Source of the DNA: Sarocladium kiliense
Taxonomy: Eukaryota > Ascomycota > Sordariomycetes > Hypocreales > Sarocladiaceae
DNA length: 64,000 bases
Assembly: GCA_030734395.1 (NCBI GenBank)
Contig: JAUZTG010000041.1
Coordinates: forward strand, 1,674,001-1,738,000
Direction: 5' to 3'
Below are positions 33,423 to 45,186 of this stretch, piece by piece. Below the pieces are notes generated by a model that did not search any database, was not told the DNA's origin, and saw only the letters and a program-made list of their open reading frames with translations. The translations under genes and the position numbers were made by a program. Each line of letters begins with the position of its first letter. Position 1 is the first letter of the stretch.

Positions 33423-34556
33423 TCGCGTCCCATCAGATATGCCATGAACCTCAGCGCGTAACGCATTCTGCAAAGTCAGAGACATGACTGGCACAATTTA
33501 ATAGCACCATTACCAAGGAGAATTGGACCCAAGAGGTTCAGCTTTGGAGCCGCCGCCGGTTGCCAAAGCCAAACCACTTTACGCCTCTCCCTTGGTCTGG
33601 AGCCTCTGGCATGTATTGAGCGCGCGACAGGCTATTGTCGCGCCGAACGAGACCACCAAGCGTGGAGCATAGCCACTCAGCCTTTCAGCCCAGAGGAATG
33701 CAAAACCTTCTAGACTTCCAGCATGTCTCGGCCATCGCGTGCGCCTCTCACGATGGCGGCTCCAGGGAAGGGGACAGATGCATGGAATGTCGTCAAAAAC
33801 ACCCAGAACGTGGCGCTGGAGGCTTGTGCTGGCCGACTCTTTAGCGGCGGGTAATTGTGGCGCTCCGTTGCCGCCTGGGGCTGGGGATGGGGCGCCTCGT
33901 GTGGCTGACCTCGGGTAGGGTACGGCGTGGATAGACGTCGAAGATCATGACGATGCCTCACTACCATTGCGGAGGATTCGTCGGGCAGGCGTGATCGAGT
34001 CTTCTGATCACACCGATCCTCAATGGCGTCTATCGACACTGTCTCATTCCTACAGTGCCGCCAGACACCTCTTTCTAGCATTTAAGTCCATTGCATCGTC
34101 TGCATCGTCACGTGCCTCTACAGTTGAGGCTCTTCGTGTCATGGCTCAGAAGCCGCAGCACCGGGCCGCTACTCGCCATGGGCAGCCTGCCTTTGGCTTG
34201 AAGCGAGCACACGATCACCGTACACTGCATACATCACCTCCGCTCCGGGCGCGTTGGGTTGGCAGCCGTGCAGCGGCTTGATGCACCATCATGCACGCCA
34301 CTTCATCAGGCGCCCAAGATGATGCAGCACCCTGGTCGCCCACAAAGCTGAACATGTCACATCGGTCACTGCAGATGAAGGTAAAATAGCGGGAGGGGAT
34401 GCCTGACGGCTATACAAATTGATCGAAGCAGCCGCATCGACGTTCCTGGGGTCAGCATGAGGCTCCCTTCATTTTATTCTTCATCTCGTCCAAGCCAACG
34501 TTTCGCGATCGAACCAATATTGTAACAGCCACTGCCTCCAATGCTCCGCTTTCCAC

Positions 34557-36769
34557 ATGGTTCTGTTTACTCACCAGGCATCCGACCTGTTCAACTACGA
34601 TCAGGCAGCATGCGCTGACCGCATCCTGCTCTCTGGACCAAATGTGACGTCCAAGGTCGAGTACGACGAGTATGTTGTCTTCAAGAATTTGCAGGATCAT
34701 ATTGTACATGAGACAGCTAGTCACGAGGAGTCGCATATCACTCATCGGTTCAGCCATGATGAGAAGTCTGGAGCTACCATGCTAGACCTGGCATTCCGAC
34801 AAAACTTTGCCTTGACTCGTGATGTAAGAGCACAAGTACGGTCCGGTTGCTGCGCTATACTAAATTATAGCCAGGGGAGCTTCGAGGCGTCCGATGAAGA
34901 AGACCCGGTGTATGGTCTTGAGGGACGAGTGCGCCGAGTGTGAGGCCTTTTGCATGCTACCCCGACTTGCCCGCCCACTGCGACTAATGACTAGCCTTGT
35001 AGCATCTGCTTCCGCCGCAACAACCCCTTCGAAGGCGGCCCAGACATGTTGAGCCTGACCGCTAAAGATGCCGCTGCTCTTGAACTGCATCCTGCGACGC
35101 TCCAATATGCTACCCGTTCAGGTGCTGAGTCTCGGTTTTGGTCGAAGGACCGATCTCAAGTCAGTACGTGGTAGTTTCTATACATCGTATTTACACGGAC
35201 AGGGTCTCATGGTTCTTAGGCGTGATCCTCACGTTCACCGAAACAGCACGAACGCCGTGTGACTTCATATCTTTGACGTATGACGTTCAAAAGCGCTCCA
35301 CAGTTATCCTTGTCCGACAATCATGGGAGCCACGACGATACAGCACCGATGACCTTGACGAATACGACCACCGACTAGAGTCATGTCGCGGACATTGGGC
35401 TCATCCTCTGATCATGCCTGTCATACTTCTACAAGTTCAGTTCATGCGCTGCGAGGAAGCTGTGGCAGACAACAGCCTTGATGTGATATCTCTAGAGAAT
35501 GACGTTGGCAGCATTGCTGGGTTCGAGGGCACGGAACCAGCTTATAAGCGCCTGCAGCGTCAGCTCAGCTCAGCTCGTGATGGTATGGACAGCAGTTCAT
35601 GGGGACCGGCCAACATGACAAATCTCATGAAGAAAGCCCATGAGGTGCTCAGAGGCTCTATCAAGCTCCTTGATACCATACGCTGGATGGAAAGATGCGT
35701 CAAACTATTATTGATCACAGGCGACGAGCTCTCCGAGAGGATGGGAGGACCACCTGCTGCCGATGGCAATTTCAACCTTGGCGGGAGCAAGTTCGGGGAG
35801 ATTGAGCGGCCTTCAACACCATCAGCCTTCCTCACTATACCTGGTCAGCCGGCATTCCCTAGTCTGTCTTTCCCGCCATTGAGGCCTGACGAGGATGAGC
35901 TTGGAACGCACTGGCATGAGATCAGACAATACCTTGAAGGACTCTTAAGACTGTGCAATAGCTTGGAAACTGACCGGCGCATGTCTGAAGCGCGATGCCG
36001 CGCACAGATCGACATGGTAAGTTCACGTGATGATTGAACCGCCTGGCAAACGTTGCTGATACTCCACAGATTTACAGCAAGATGGCGCAGGAGGACAACG
36101 TGCTGAATGCACGCATGGCGGTATCGTCATCTCGCGACAGCTCCTCTATGAAAGCTCTCGCAGTCATCACCTGCATCTTCCTCCCCGGGGAATTCATCGG
36201 TACGGCTCCCTTACTCACACACAAGATAGTCAAAGTCTCATCTTGAAGTAGGCACCCTCTTCGGTATGTCCATGTTTGACTGGCTCGCCCCATCAGATGA
36301 CGAAGCTCCTACTTCAACCTCCGCGCCCGATGCAGACGATGGCGGCGATGACATTCTCAGCCGCCTCTTTTGGGTGTACTGGGCTATCTCTGTTCCCCTC
36401 ACCCTTTTCATTATCTTCGTTTGGCGTGCCTGGTGGGTGTCCCAAGATCGGTACTTTCGACGCCACCTCTCCCAGGAGCTCAGCGAGGAGAGGTATTGGA
36501 CCTCAGATGGCAAGCCCCGCCATCTCGACAGGACTTTCTTCCATGACTTCTTCTACCTGTCTGCTCGACGAGACGAGAAGGTGCACGATGATGGGGGCTT
36601 CTCTAGGGCGCCTCCTTCTGAGCTGAAGAGTACGGGGGCTGCGAACGGGACCGGTGTGTTCGGGCTGGGTATTAGCAGAGGCGTTGAAGAATTCTCGCCG
36701 AGGCAGAAACAAAGCATCACAGCTAGACAGGGAAGCATCTACCGGCGGTCTAAGTCCTTGGCCACTTAA
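34557..36769 (+). CDS. CorA-like Mg2+/Zn2+ transporter-type membrane protein with altered GMN motif
   Basis: Six exons (34557-34823, 34875-34939, 35003-35163, 35220-36016, 36070-36199, 36252-36769) give 645 residues with all junctions in frame. The large N-terminal cytosolic part ends in a helical stretch (EIRQYLEGLLRLCNSLETDRR, IYSKMAQEDNVLNARM). Two membrane helices follow: SMKALAVITCIFLPGEFIGTLFG and RLFWVYWAISVPLTLFIIFVW. The loop motif is GMS in place of GMN, which in true CorA channels forms the selectivity filter. The start is the first ATG of a frame open since 34461. Intron 34824-34874 is 51 nt, stop-free, with GTAAGA and a TACTAAAT branch. The 35164-35219 intron (GTACGT..TTCTTAG) was chosen because it alone restores frame. 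Confidence 0.82.
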
Positions 36770-36905
36770 TCGAAGCCGTACAGCGTGGCGTAGAAACAAG
36801 CAACACAGGCGATGATTCAAAGCAAGGAGAAAAGACAGCAACACTTGGTTTTCCAAGATCGGGAATACACGCTTTAGTCATCAATCATACATAAGGCTGA
36901 CATCG

Positions 36906-39417
36906 CTATCGCTCCTGTGAACCGATGCCTACTAACTCACCGACCCTTATATAAGGGGTGGTTCTGCTGTTCCCAGCGGGGCTTGTCCATGGCTCATGCC
37001 TCATATGCACCCCAAAGTACACCTTGCCATCAAATCGCCTCGTCTTAGCCAATGTGCTAAGGGGTTCCTGCCCCCTGTGTCCTGTTGCCTGGTCCACACA
37101 GACCATTTGACATCGTCTGCAAGCACCAAGAAGTTTGTACCGCTGTGAACCAACCTGAATACTGCCCCAAGAGTCCTCAGCGTATGCTGAAGGTGCTGTG
37201 TCGCTTCCTGTGGGCTCAAGGACGAGGTTCGCCCTAAACGTCGAGTCTGGCACAGGATTGGCGCCTGAGTCAGAGATGCGGTTGTTTAGCTCTGCCACTG
37301 ATGAAGTATAAATCATCAGAATGGGGCTTTCGTTTGACAAGAGGATTTTCCCAGATTGCTGAATTTCAGTATCTGAATCCGGTGGGGACGGTACTCCTGG
37401 GAAAGAACCAGGTAATCTTTGTTGCTTTCTTCGCTGGTGTGACTGCAATCTGGCTTTTGAGTTTCGACTCGCCATTCCTCGTCCGCCAGCAGGAAATCTC
37501 GATAGAACGCAAGGAACACCGAGGACCTCGGAGAAGAAGTTGTTGATATGGTCAGAAGCGTATCTCATCATGGCGACCGGTTCACCGCATACACGAGATG
37601 TAGCTTCCGTAATTGGTGCCTCGAAAAGATGCGGATCTTCGACAAGAGGAACCGATATGCTTCTCTTTGCCTCGCCCACCGTGCCGTAATACTCTACTCG
37701 TAGAGAACCAGCGGCGAAGTCGATTGTAGGTTGTAAGAGTGCCATCATCGGATATCTCTTCTGACTTAACGCTTGTCCCGAGCCTCGATGCACCAAGCAC
37801 CATTCGCGGTCCCAAGCAAGCCCTTCAGGTTTCACCTCCCAGTCCACACCACAAGGGACTGTATATCCTCCACAGCTCTTGATGGGAAATACAGTGACAG
37901 ATTTCACACGCAGAGAACGCCCGTGGATGGAATCCACAACGTCACTGTCCTCTCTTGTCAAGGTCTCGTCCGCCGTTTCTTCCACAAAGAACTCTGTTAG
38001 GAAGTCCAAGAACCTTGTCACATCAGATAGAGTGCTCATAGGCCCAAAGCTTGCACGTATCGCACCAGTGGGTTTGCCAGCAACAATGTCATCCTCAGCA
38101 CCGCAGCGAAAGCCTGCAGAAAAGTTCCGTCTCATCTCCCAAGGTTCAAGTCCTAGGGCAGAAGCAACACCGCCAGGGCTGCACATGCCCCCCGTTCGGA
38201 CGTATATCTTCTTGAGATTTGACAGCTTTTCAAATTCAGTCAGACTGACCCAAGCTCCTGAGCAGTTGCGTATGTTGAAAGCCACGATTGGCCCTTTCCC
38301 GAGCGTGGGATCGTGGTCCTCTAATCCGTACTGCACAACAACGGGTGATCCATTGGCATGCTTGAGCTGTTGCAGACCTTGCCTCAGATAATTTGCAAGG
38401 CGGGAAGTGTGATGGCCGACATGGTCCATCGAACCAAATAACGATCTATGGGTTTCAAGGGCGATACCTGCAGCCACGATGTTATGAAATGGCAGAGTAC
38501 CATCCTCGAGTCTCTCATGCAAGGTTTGTGCCTTTGAAGCATGCCATTGTTGCTTCCCACAGACTACCATGTCCACTGTACCACCACCGAAGTACTTTCT
38601 GCGCATGAATAGATCCTCTGCTGGTTTGCGGACCAGCAAGACACCCAGGTCTGGGAAACCAAAAACTTTGTATAGGCTCAGAACCACAAAGTCAGGTGCT
38701 GACTGTGCATTGCTGAGATTCAGTTGAGATGTGGAGCAGAAAGATGATGCATCCAATAGTGTATAAACTCTGGTCGCCGAGGCACTCCGTATCGAGTCTG
38801 ACCATGAGCTAGGGTAGCGTCTTCCGTCGAAATGTGATTGAGCTGGGTAAGCGAAGATTGTTGCGGCCGTCTCAGGAGATGAGCTCTTGGTGAGGTCCAG
38901 CCCAGAGGCCCAGGCGGCTACGTCTTGATCAGCCACACACTGAGACCATGCCGCTTCTTCTCGAACTCCAACAACGCTGGTGTGACACGCTTCGTGATGC
39001 ACAAAGCCATAACCACCAGGTATAGATCTCGCCCCATCGGCCACAAGCTTGATGCCGGCAGTAGCATTTGCCACAAAGACCAAGTCAAAGTGTCTCGGGT
39101 CTGCTTGGAAGAAAGATAACAGGTCCAACCGGATATCTTCTATACGAGACGAGGAAAGCTGGGAAGGCCATGATGCTGAATGAGGGTTGCCGTATAAAGT
39201 CGTTGTGATGTCCTTGCTGAAAGCCTCCATCAAGGATCGGGAAGCCAGTGTAGTTCCTGCATGGTCAAGATAGACGGATTCTGGGATTTGTTAGCCTCAG
39301 CGGGCCACCTGACAACATTCTTCGAGAGCTACCTTGAAGAGAAGGATACTCCGACTGGCGAATGTCTTCGATGCGAGTGTTGTATGCCGCCTGAGCCGTT
39401 TCATTGGGTCTTGTCAT
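36906..39417 (-). CDS. hxB: Molybdenum cofactor sulfurase (HxB/ABA3 type)
   Basis: Transfers sulfur from L-cysteine to the molybdenum cofactor of xanthine dehydrogenase and aldehyde oxidase-type enzymes. Exons 39333-39417 and 36906-39280 give 819 residues, close to family length. Spliced N-terminus ESVYLDHAGTTLASRSLMEA; class V aminotransferase (NifS-like) domain with LYGNPHSAS, FVANATAGIKLVA, DAS near 205 and the PLP Lys in LSLYKVFGFPDLG near 233; the persulfide Cys in VRTGGMCSPGG near 395. The C-terminal part has MOSC_N (VKSVTVFPIKSCGGY, WDREWCLVH) and MOSC (FRANLVLE, LGACRRCQMVCVDQATG) domains. All catalytic residues expected are present. Confidence 0.95.
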
Positions 39418-40663
39418 CTTGAGGTGAGGTTGCTGGCGGATGAGCTCCGCCCTTGTGGTAAAGACTCAGGCCCAGTCTCTCAGTCGTTGATGGATTCGGG
39501 AACTTGAGGCTCCGCTGAAAGTACCAGTGACGAAGGATCCAACATGTTTACACAAGTTAGAGACCAAAAGCGTCGTGTTGAGTCTGTGAAGCACCTATGC
39601 ATTGATCGACATCTGGCTTATCGCGAATGCAAGAGACCCCCGTACTGGCTGGTGTCGGTTGGTGCCGGCCATAACGGAGATCGCCACACTCCTACTGTGT
39701 AACAGATTGATCGTGATTCGCCCATTCTTAGCTGACTAAGCACAGTGCACAGCTTGCTGCTGATACGGTGCTGATGCACCTCGGAAGGTGCGCTTGTACA
39801 GTGTGTCAAGCTGCGGCATTCGGGGTCCCCACGAGACACCGATTCAAGTCCGAACAAGTGCCGTTTCCAGGCTGGTGCAGCGCTACAACAGGCCGCTCAT
39901 AGGCTTTTGCAGGCAGCTGGCACGCTAAAGATCCGCTAAAGCTGCGCACCCCAGGTTCCGCCAGTGGGCACAGCGTGCCGAAGCAATGGGGACAGGCGGC
40001 CGACAGGGGGCTCTGGGGGAGGAGCTCTCTTCTGGTCCCACCACAATGCTGCGTGCTGTTGCAACACCACGCCAGTCACTCAGCACCGGCGCCTCCAGCT
40101 TCTTGCTCGCGATCCTTCTTCTTCCTCTGCATCACGGTGCGCCGCCTCGTCGCAGCACTGCACCTCAACGCCGCGCAATTCTCTGCTACTGTCTTTCATT
40201 CAGCAAGCTGCGCCCTGAACAGTTCGTTGACTCCTCTCTTTTCCTCAATTCTTTCCCCTTCACGTTTGCCTATCCTCCCTCCCTTACGCGATTTCTGTTG
40301 CCCTCTACCTGACCAAGAGCTTCGTGCTATCTTGTCAACGCCCTTCTCTGCTCCTTGCGCCTCCAGAAGCTATCTTTCCATCTTCTTCATGCCTCATGTT
40401 TTCGGGCTACCCGCGCGCGCCAGCGTTTTGAACGACGCTTCTCATTCTTCTTCCTTTCCGACATCGCTCCCCATCTCGTCACGTTTCCAGCCGCAATTCG
40501 GAGAGCACTTCTCTAACTGCAACCATGTCTATAATTAACAGAATTACACTATCGCGGCAACGTTCGGACAAGAGTCAGCTCTTGCAGCCGAGTCCATTCG
40601 GGCTATCGTGTTCGGGTCCCGACTTGCCCTGACGACACCGACGCCAATCGTGAACGACCAACA
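39418..40663. promoter_or_regulatory. Divergent promoter region hxB / ars2, 1.25 kb
   Basis: Between two start codons pointing apart. The half near ars2 (about 40090-40520) is C/T-rich and is likely its leader. Overlapping open frames at 39964-40538 in all three plus frames reflect this composition and are not called as genes. Confidence 0.5.
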
Positions 40664-43337
40664 ATGGAATCCTACAATTCATACCGCGAGCCTGCTGGCC
40701 GTTCTCCCGTTGAGAGAAGTCGGGCAAAGGATGATTCGCGAGGTAAGACGATGCAACCGGTGATATCCATTCTTTTTCCTTTGAGCATAATGGGCTGTCT
40801 GAACTTGCAGCAGACTTGCTGACTACCGCGCAGGATTCGACCGCCGAGATCGTCGTCGATCCCGCTCCCCAGCCCATGTCGATCGATACGAACCTCGTTC
40901 TCGACGAGAGGATCGAGACAGAGACACGAGGCGGCGCCCTAGCCCCCCGCCATCAAGCATTGATCGATATGTTCCTGGACAGGATGGTGGTCCCGCGGCC
41001 AGCGTTACCGTGAACCCATTGGCAGATCCGTCTCAATTGCCCTATCAAGTTGGATTCTCCTATTTTGGGGAATGGTGGAGAATGGAAGAGAAGATCAAAG
41101 ACGACCTGGAGAGGGCTCGCACCGGACGGCGACGTGAGCCACGTGCACCCGAAGACCGGGACAAGGAGAAAGCCAAGATCCAAGCAGCATACGACGCATA
41201 TAAAGAAGAGCTTCAAGCGAAGATGGCCCGAACGTTTGTCTCGGAGCACAAGAAAGAGCAGTGGTTCAGGGAGCGCTATGTCCCCGAAATCAGAGACGAG
41301 ATCCGAGGTCGGCTCAACGAGTTCCGCCGAGGTGCCTATAGCCAGTGGGAACAAGACCTGGAGTCGGGCACATTCGATGAGTTCTCTCTAGAGGGTCTGC
41401 CGAAGAGCGAGAGCAATGGCGCAGGAGGCGTTGCCGATAAGGAGGAAGGCGAAGCCACGTCCAATGAGATTCTTGGAGTGGGTGACCTGGTTCCCACGAG
41501 TGGTGCAGACATTCGCGATGAGAACCAGTTCCAGCCAACGCTGCTGATCAAGACGATCGCGCCCCATGTCAGTCGCCAGAACTTGGAGGACTTTTGCCGC
41601 GAGAACCTTGGTGAGGAAGAAGGTGGATTCAAATGGCTCTCACTTTCCGACCCAAACCCGAGCAAGCGTTTCCATCGCATTGGCTGGGTCATGCTCCATC
41701 CTTCTTCTGACGCGCCATTGGCTGATGACCCTGACGAGGATTTGAAGCTCGACGACGAAGGCGAGACAACAGAACCTCCAAAGCCGGTGTCAACAGCAGA
41801 TAAGGCTCTCGAAGCAATCAATGGCAAAACAGTCAAAGACGAGGTGCGCGGAGACTTTGTTTGCCACGTTGGTATTCATAATCCACCAGTCAGCCCAAGA
41901 AAGAAGGCACTGTGGGATCTTTTCTCTGCCCCAGAAAGAATCGACAAGGACCTGTCTCTGATCCACCGCCTGGTCAACAAGTTTGAGGAGGAGTTTGGTT
42001 CGGACTTCCAAGCCATTCTCAAGATCGAGGACAAGGTCGAGGAGCTCAGAAGCGCTGGCCACCTACAGCCACCCGCAGCTCCAACACCTCTGAAGAAGGT
42101 CAAGCAAGCACGCGATCTGGACATGGATGCTGCCATGGATGGAGAAGAGGACGGCATGGTCGAGGACGAGGACCAGGGGGTAGTTGACGAGGAAGAAGAA
42201 GAAGATGTAGATGATGAGGAGCTGATGGTCAAGAAGAAGCAGCTTGATCTCCTGATCGAGTATCTTCGTCGGGTCTTCAGTTTCTGTTTCTTCTGTGTCT
42301 TTGAGTGCGATTCCATCCACGAGCTCACGCGGAAATGCCCCGGCGGTCATCTTCGGAGACCTCGAAACACCCTCTCCGCCACTGCCCGAGCAGTGGCAAG
42401 AGCAAGCGCCAACGGCGAACCGTTCCCCGAGAAGAAACGCAACGAGCCTCTCGAAGAGGGAGAAGAGCCTACAGACGGTGAACGGAAGTTCAAGGCGACA
42501 AGCAAAGCTGAGCAACAGCTTTCGAGGGCTTTCAATTGGGTTAAGACGTTCGAGGACAAGCTTATGCAGATCCTTGAGCCCGACTCGGTTGATCTCCGCA
42601 AGCTCGGAGGCCGTGACCTAGAGTCGGGCATTGAAGAAGAGCTCAAGAAGCATGTGAAGCAGGAAGACGAGCACAAGTGGAGGTGTAAGGCACCCGACTG
42701 TAGCAAGCTCTTCAAGGAAGAACACTTCTGGCGGAAGCACGTCGATAAGAGGCACGGGGAGTGGGTTGATGGAATGAAGCAAGAGGTATGTCTCCTTCAG
42801 CTGCCACCCAAGACAGAACTGACAAGAAGCCTACAGCTTGAGCTAATCAACGCATACGTGATTGATCCATCACATATCGCTCCTTCGCGGACGGACGCCA
42901 ATTCAAACGGACACTTTCCACCCGCCAATGGACAGTCTAATGCAGGCACGCCACGAGGTTTCAACCTTCAGAATTTTGCTATGAATGGCATGATGGGCAT
43001 GCCGGGCTTCCCCAACATGGGCAACTTCGGAACCATGTTCTCTGCCATGCAGGGAGGCAAGTGGAACGGAGGGGACGACCGATCTGGTGCAGGAGGCCCA
43101 ATTCGTCGAGGAGGCATGGCGGGTGGACGCGGTGCCTACCGCTCTGGCCCGTACGACCGAAGACCTGGGGGTCGGTTCGATGGCGGTGGTCGGGGTAGAC
43201 AGGGAGGGTCTCGCTGGGGTGATGGAGCGGGAGCTGGGGCTGGAGGACCTCGCGAAGCTGTCCAGGGTCGCAGCCTGAAGAGCTATGAGGATCTGGATCA
43301 CGTTGCTGGAAGCGGATCGGGAGAGCTGAACTATTGA
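40664..43337 (+). CDS. ars2: Ars2/SERRATE homologue (RNA-processing zinc-finger protein)
   Basis: Exons 40664-40742, 40834-42785 and 42837-43337 give 843 residues. N-terminal RS-like region (GFDRRDRRRSRSPAHVD), the SERRATE/Ars2 N-terminal domain (PYQVGFSYFGEWWR, KEQWFRERYVPE), an RRM-like middle (QPTLLIKTIAPHVSRQNLE), the conserved LDLLIEYLRRVFSFCFF, then a C2H2 zinc finger (WRCKAPDCSKLFKEEHFWRKHVDKRH spans it; Cys and His spaced normally), and a Gly/Arg-rich tail. Family role: bridges the nuclear cap-binding complex to RNA decay, silencing and processing; the fission yeast orthologue Pir2 acts in facultative heterochromatin. Intron 42786-42836 is 51 nt, in frame and stop-free. Confidence 0.92.
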
Positions 43338-43772
43338 ACAGGGTCATTAAGCACGGGGTGTGCTGAGTGTAAGGATATTATGGGTCACCTGAGTTTGGTT
43401 GTAACGGGCGTATCTATTTTGCTTTGCTGCAGAGGCTGTTCACATAGAACGCCATGACACAGACGGTCGCCTTCAGCAGCGATCGGTATTCAGATGGACC
43501 AATTTGGCACATGACTTTGTTTCCCACGACTCTTTCTCAATGACCATCTCATCGTCGGTGTAATGAATGCAGTCCACATCGGACTACCCCAGACTCAAGT
43601 GGGTGGGGCGCCACCGAAGCCAATGAGGTTTCGCGATAACATCGGGAAGAAAGTCTGTGTCGCTGAAAACCCCACCCTTCTTTTTTTCTCCCAAACCTGC
43701 CGCCACCATCACCGACACTCTACGCAGACAGAATCAGAGCAGGATAGACGCAGTCCTCCCGCCCCTGCCAAA
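43338..43772. other. Intergenic, 435 bp
   Basis: 3' flank of ars2 and short promoter of the G-patch gene. Nothing else recognised. Confidence 0.55.
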
Positions 43773-44877
43773 ATGGGACTCCTCGCGGAATCGAAGAGGT
43801 AAGCCGGTCGCCGCCGCTGTGCGCTATGGCCTGTACTGACTGCCAATCTCCAGGTCGAGCAAGATCTCTCGGGACCCCAACAACACGAAATGGACGAAGA
43901 ACACGAGTTCCTTTGGTCAGAAGATCATGCGATCCCAAGGATGGGAGCCGGGTCAATATCTTGGTGCTCATGATGCCGCCCATGCTGAATCATACACTGC
44001 TGCGAACGCCTCCTACATTCGAGTCACGCTCAAGGATGACATGAAGGGACTGGGGTTTCACAAGGCCAAGGAGGATCAGGTCACCGGTCTCGACATATTT
44101 TCCGACCTCCTGAGCCGCCTCAATGGAAAGTCAGAGGAGGAGATTGAGGATGGTCAACAGGCGAGGATGGCCGTGAAGGCGAACCTGTACGTGGAGCAGA
44201 AATGGGGCCCGATGCGATTCGTCAAAGGAGGACTTCTGGTCGGAGACAAGCTCGAGAGTCTCGAGGATGCGCAATCGACCAAAGAGAACTCCAGCTCCGA
44301 CGAGGCGTCGCAAGAAGAGAAACCCAAGAAGTCGAAGAAGCGAAAGGCGTCTGAAGAGGCGGAAGACGATGAGCAGGAAGAGTCAGAGGCTGCCAGGAAG
44401 AAGAGGCGGAAGGAGGAGCGCAAGCTGAAGAAGGCTATGGAGAAGCCCACCGACGAAGCAGACGCTCCTGAAGGCGACGAGACCAAGTCAAAGAAGAAAT
44501 CGAAGAAGTCCAAGAAGAGCAAGTCAGAAGACGGATCGGACGAGGCAACCCCAGCAGAGGAGACCAAGGCCGAGCGAAAAGAACGGAAACGCGAGAAGAA
44601 GGAAAAGAAGAGGAAGAGGAAAGAAGCACAAGAATCGGACGGCGATGCAACTACTTCTGCAACAGCCTCTGCGGTGCCCTCTGGGGTATCTACTCCTAAC
44701 GCCACAGGTACCTCTACGCCAGTTAGGGGCAGCAGGAACTTCGTGAGGTCAAGATTCATCGCGCAGAAGAAGGAGGCTTTGCTCGATGCGAAAGCACTGA
44801 ACCAGGTAGGTTTTCCGCGGCGCAGACTCTTGGACTGGTTGACTGACAAACCACAGATTTTCATGGTTAAGGCATGA
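43773..44877 (+). CDS. pxr1: PinX1/Pxr1 G-patch protein (rRNA processing, telomerase inhibitor family)
   Basis: Exons 43773-43798, 43854-44805 and 44857-44877 give 332 residues. The start MGLLAESKRSSKISRDPNNTKW is the family signature; the G-patch follows (FGQKIMRSQGWEPGQYLGAH), then VTLKDDMKGLGFHKAKEDQVTGLD and KWGPMRFVKGGLLVGDKL. The second half is a Lys/Glu-rich nucleolar-type region (KKSKKSKKSKSEDGSDE and similar). The tail after splicing is KALNQIFMVKA. Yeast orthologues act in small-subunit pre-rRNA and snoRNA processing; the animal protein also inhibits telomerase. The last intron (44806-44856, GTAGGT..CACAG) is 51 nt and stop-free, so a retained form would insert 17 residues before the final six. 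Confidence 0.93.
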
Positions 44878-45186
44878 TCGAACCCTGTCTGGCGCATCTA
44901 TAGACAGAAGTGGACTAGAAAGCATGGGAATTGGCGTTCAAAAGGACTTGGCATATCGGGATTTCAGCGGAATTTAATGGGACAAGCTCATCATTGCGAG
45001 CTTCCTTCCAAGCTTTCTAGAACGAATAGAGACTTGACTATCATGCGAGACGGCGCCTTGACTGAATGCTGCTCCATCGGAGCACATCTGTGATGAAACA
45101 CTATGGAGTTCATGAACCATTCTGACTACAGCCTGGGCCGGTGTAGCCAGGTCTATGCCAGGTTTGAGGCATGTTTAAACCGGCCA
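44878..45186. other. Convergent intergenic, 309 bp
   Basis: 3' ends of pxr1 (+) and the MFS transporter (-). Nothing else seen. Confidence 0.55.

Larger units (their letters stand above)
32705..34556. other. Gene-poor divergent region, 1.85 kb
   Basis: Between the chitinase (-) and the CorA-like gene (+). Contains the chitinase TATA box, a GA-rich stretch near 33215-33260, a perfect 16-bp palindrome at 33407-33422 preceded by short GCAGT repeats, and open frames on both strands around 33700-34280 that could not be joined into a gene. Confidence 0.5.

Noticed and set aside
33723..34281. Two-exon plus-strand gene model across a TAG acceptor at 33916-33918
   Set aside because: The donor (GTAATT) is weak and the phases do not match; an equally long antisense frame shows this is GC-rich chance openness.
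34823..34870. 47-nt intron ending at TAG 34868-34870 in the CorA-like gene
   Set aside because: It leads to an immediate in-frame stop; the CAG at 34872-34874 gives a 51-nt intron that keeps frame.
35160..35202. Intron with donor GTCAGT at 35160 and acceptor CAG at 35202 in the CorA-like gene
   Set aside because: It shifts the frame; GTACGT at 35164 with TTCTTAG ending at 35219 restores it.
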